Positions 5,130 through 6,133 of a stretch of DNA of 6,133 nt are shown here, in pieces (positions within the stretch are counted from its first letter, which is position 1; every line of letters starts with the position of its first letter). Source of the stretch: Methanobacteriota archaeon (lineage in GTDB: Archaea > Altiarchaeota > Altiarchaeia > IMC4 > QMZM01); the NCBI GenBank assembly GCA_903930485.1, contig CAIYYO010000075.1, positions 1 through 6,133 of the forward strand. The letters run 5' to 3'. Below the pieces are notes generated by a model. That model made no database searches and was not told where the DNA came from. It was given only the letters and a program-made list of their open reading frames with translations. The translations under genes and the position numbers were made by a program.

Positions 5130-5155
5130 AAAAAGGTGCCATCAGCAGATGGCAC
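5129..5155 (-). terminator. 8-bp hairpin followed by T6 on the minus strand
   Basis: The hairpin at 5136-5155 is perfect: GTGCCATC, 4-base loop, GATGGCAC. Read on the minus strand it is followed by CTTTTTT, the shape of a bacterial intrinsic terminator. It lies about 90 bases after the epimerase stop codon and faces the right way to end that transcript before it runs into the tRNA. On the plus strand it begins with GTGCC, like the first hairpin of the two-hairpin module, so it may be a third, altered copy. Positions 5156-5244 beyond it hold nothing I recognise. Confidence 0.5.
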
Positions 5156-5244
5156 TGACAACTATCTCTGACTCTTACGTTCTAATAAGCTCTGAGGATA
5201 GCATTTCCGGAGATTTCAAAGCATTCTTCTGAAAAACAGAACGG

Positions 5245-6133
5245 CTATACGCCGAGATTTTTCTTGTACCAGTTGATGGTCTGCTCAAGTCCGGCACGCA
5301 GCTCCCATTTTGGCTTGTATTCAAGAACGGTTCTCAGCTTGGATACGTCCGCGAACCGATGCTTTATCTCGTGTTCCCTTTCAGGCTCGAACTTGGGCTT
5401 CAGGTTTTTTCCGCACATCTCTGTTACCAGCTCGGCGAGGTCGAGTATCGTTATGGGTCTTCCCGCCGCTATGTTGAACACTTCGCCGTTTGCCGCGCTC
5501 TTTTCGCCCGCGGCGATGGTCGCGTTGATGTTGTCGTCTATGTACATGAAGTCCCTTGTCTGGAATCCGTCGCCGAATATCTGGGGCTGCTGGTTCTTGA
5601 GCGCCCTTTGGATGAATATGCCGACCACGAAGCCGTAGGGCGTCGAGTTCTGCCGGGGGCCGTAAACGTTGAATAGCCTAAGCGAAGTCGTCTTGAGGCC
5701 GTATTTCTCATAATAGATTTCCGCGTATTTCTCGCTGATCAGCTTGGCTATGGCGTAGGGGAGCTCCACGTTCTTGGGGCTTGTTTCCTTTTCAGGCACC
5801 TCGATCGGGCTTCCGTATACCTCGGACGAGGATATGTTGACTACTTTCTTGCATTCCAGCGCGGCATCCAGGACGTTCTCCGTACCCTTTATGTTCACGT
5901 CCAGGACCTCTTTGGGATTCTCAAGGGTCCTCTTTACCCCGACGACGGCCGCGTGATGGTAAACAATGTCTATCGACTCCTCCTTGAATATCTTCTTCAG
6001 CCTTTCCTTCTCGAGTATGTCGCACTCTATCAGCTTGAAGTTCTCATCATCAAGCAATCCGGAAATGTTATCCTTTGATCCGGTATAGAAATTGTCCACG
6101 CACACCGTGTAATGTCCTCTCTTGACCAGTTCA
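5245..6133 (-). CDS. NAD-dependent nucleotide-sugar epimerase/dehydratase (extended SDR), N-terminus missing
   Basis: The frame is open to the right edge; the GTG at 6105 is internal, because the frame continues upstream as ELVKRGHYTV, the end of the first Rossmann strand-helix unit. The NAD-binding GxxGxxG lies outside the window. Visible family marks are VDNFYTGSKDNI, CDI, VYHHAAVVGVKRTLENP (NAD-binding HxAA type), the active-site serine block NISSSEVYGSP, the catalytic pair in PYAIAK (YxxxK), LRLFNVYGPRQ, and IFGDGFQTRDFMYIDD, where sugar-nucleotide contacts occur. The C-terminal TINWYKKNLGV is typical. Likely reactions are UDP-glucose/GlcNAc 4-epimerisation or UDP-glucuronate decarboxylation; the SSSEVYG form does not separate these. 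It would supply sugars for N-glycans or surface polysaccharide in the cytoplasm. It points toward the tRNA and has no close operon partner in view. Confidence 0.9.
   Translation of the reverse strand, partial: ELVKRGHYTVCVDNFYTGSKDNISGLLDDENFKLIECDILEKERLKKIFKEESIDIVYHHAAVVGVKRTLENPKEVLDVNIKGTENVLDAALECKKVVNISSSEVYGSPIEVPEKETSPKNVELPYAIAKLISEKYAEIYYEKYGLKTTSLRLFNVYGPRQNSTPYGFVVGIFIQRALKNQQPQIFGDGFQTRDFMYIDDNINATIAAGEKSAANGEVFNIAAGRPITILDLAELVTEMCGKNLKPKFEPEREHEIKHRFADVSKLRTVLEYKPKWELRAGLEQTINWYKKNLGV

Noticed and set aside
5048..5155. CRISPR array
   Set aside because: There are only two related units with a 22-base spacer. The units differ from each other and contain two hairpins each, and there are no cas genes in the window.
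6103..6105. GTG at 6105 as the start of the epimerase gene
   Set aside because: The frame stays open to the window edge and the upstream codons (ELVKRGHYTV) match the usual N-terminal region of extended SDR enzymes. Starting at 6105 would remove the NAD-binding glycine motif.

Overview
The window looks archaeal. The evidence is an archaeal/eukaryal-type large-subunit protein (L35Ae), a Sec61-gamma-type SecE start, an FtsZ with an N-terminal extension next to secE (an arrangement common in Euryarchaeota), a four-subunit pyruvate:ferredoxin oxidoreductase, a tRNA gene without an encoded CCA, TTTAAATA/TTTATATA-type TATA boxes and T-rich terminators. The mix suggests an anaerobic or fermentative archaeon, euryarchaeal or from a DPANN-type lineage. 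The sequence alone does not fix the phylum.

Layout. Positions 1-1337 (minus strand) hold ftsZ followed 11 bases later by the start of secE, which runs off the left edge. Positions 1338-1465 are an AT-rich spacer with the probable ftsZ promoter. Positions 1466-4397 (minus strand) are a compact porG-porD-porA-porB operon. Its genes overlap or are separated by 1-11 bases, and porA and porB have visible Shine-Dalgarno sequences. Positions 4398-4502 are a divergent regulatory region with a good minus-strand TATA box and a palindrome at the predicted por transcription start. Positions 4503-4760 (plus) encode ribosomal protein L35Ae. Positions 4761-5244 hold no protein gene but are dense in structure: a truncated tRNA-Phe 5' copy, the intact tRNA-Phe(GAA), and five small hairpins, four of which form a duplicated two-hairpin module. 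Positions 5245-6133 (minus) are a nucleotide-sugar epimerase/dehydratase that lacks its N-terminus because it crosses the right edge.

How the genes work together. PorGDAB would form one enzyme that oxidises pyruvate to acetyl-CoA with ferredoxin as acceptor (or runs in reverse). FtsZ and SecE are core cell-division and protein-export parts, L35Ae and tRNA-Phe are translation parts, and the epimerase supplies activated sugars for glycans or glycolipids. Most of the window is ordinary housekeeping DNA. The unusual part is the non-coding stretch 4781-5155, where a tRNA promoter, 5' end and terminator have been duplicated without the tRNA body, and where a pair of hairpins is repeated with base-pair-preserving changes.
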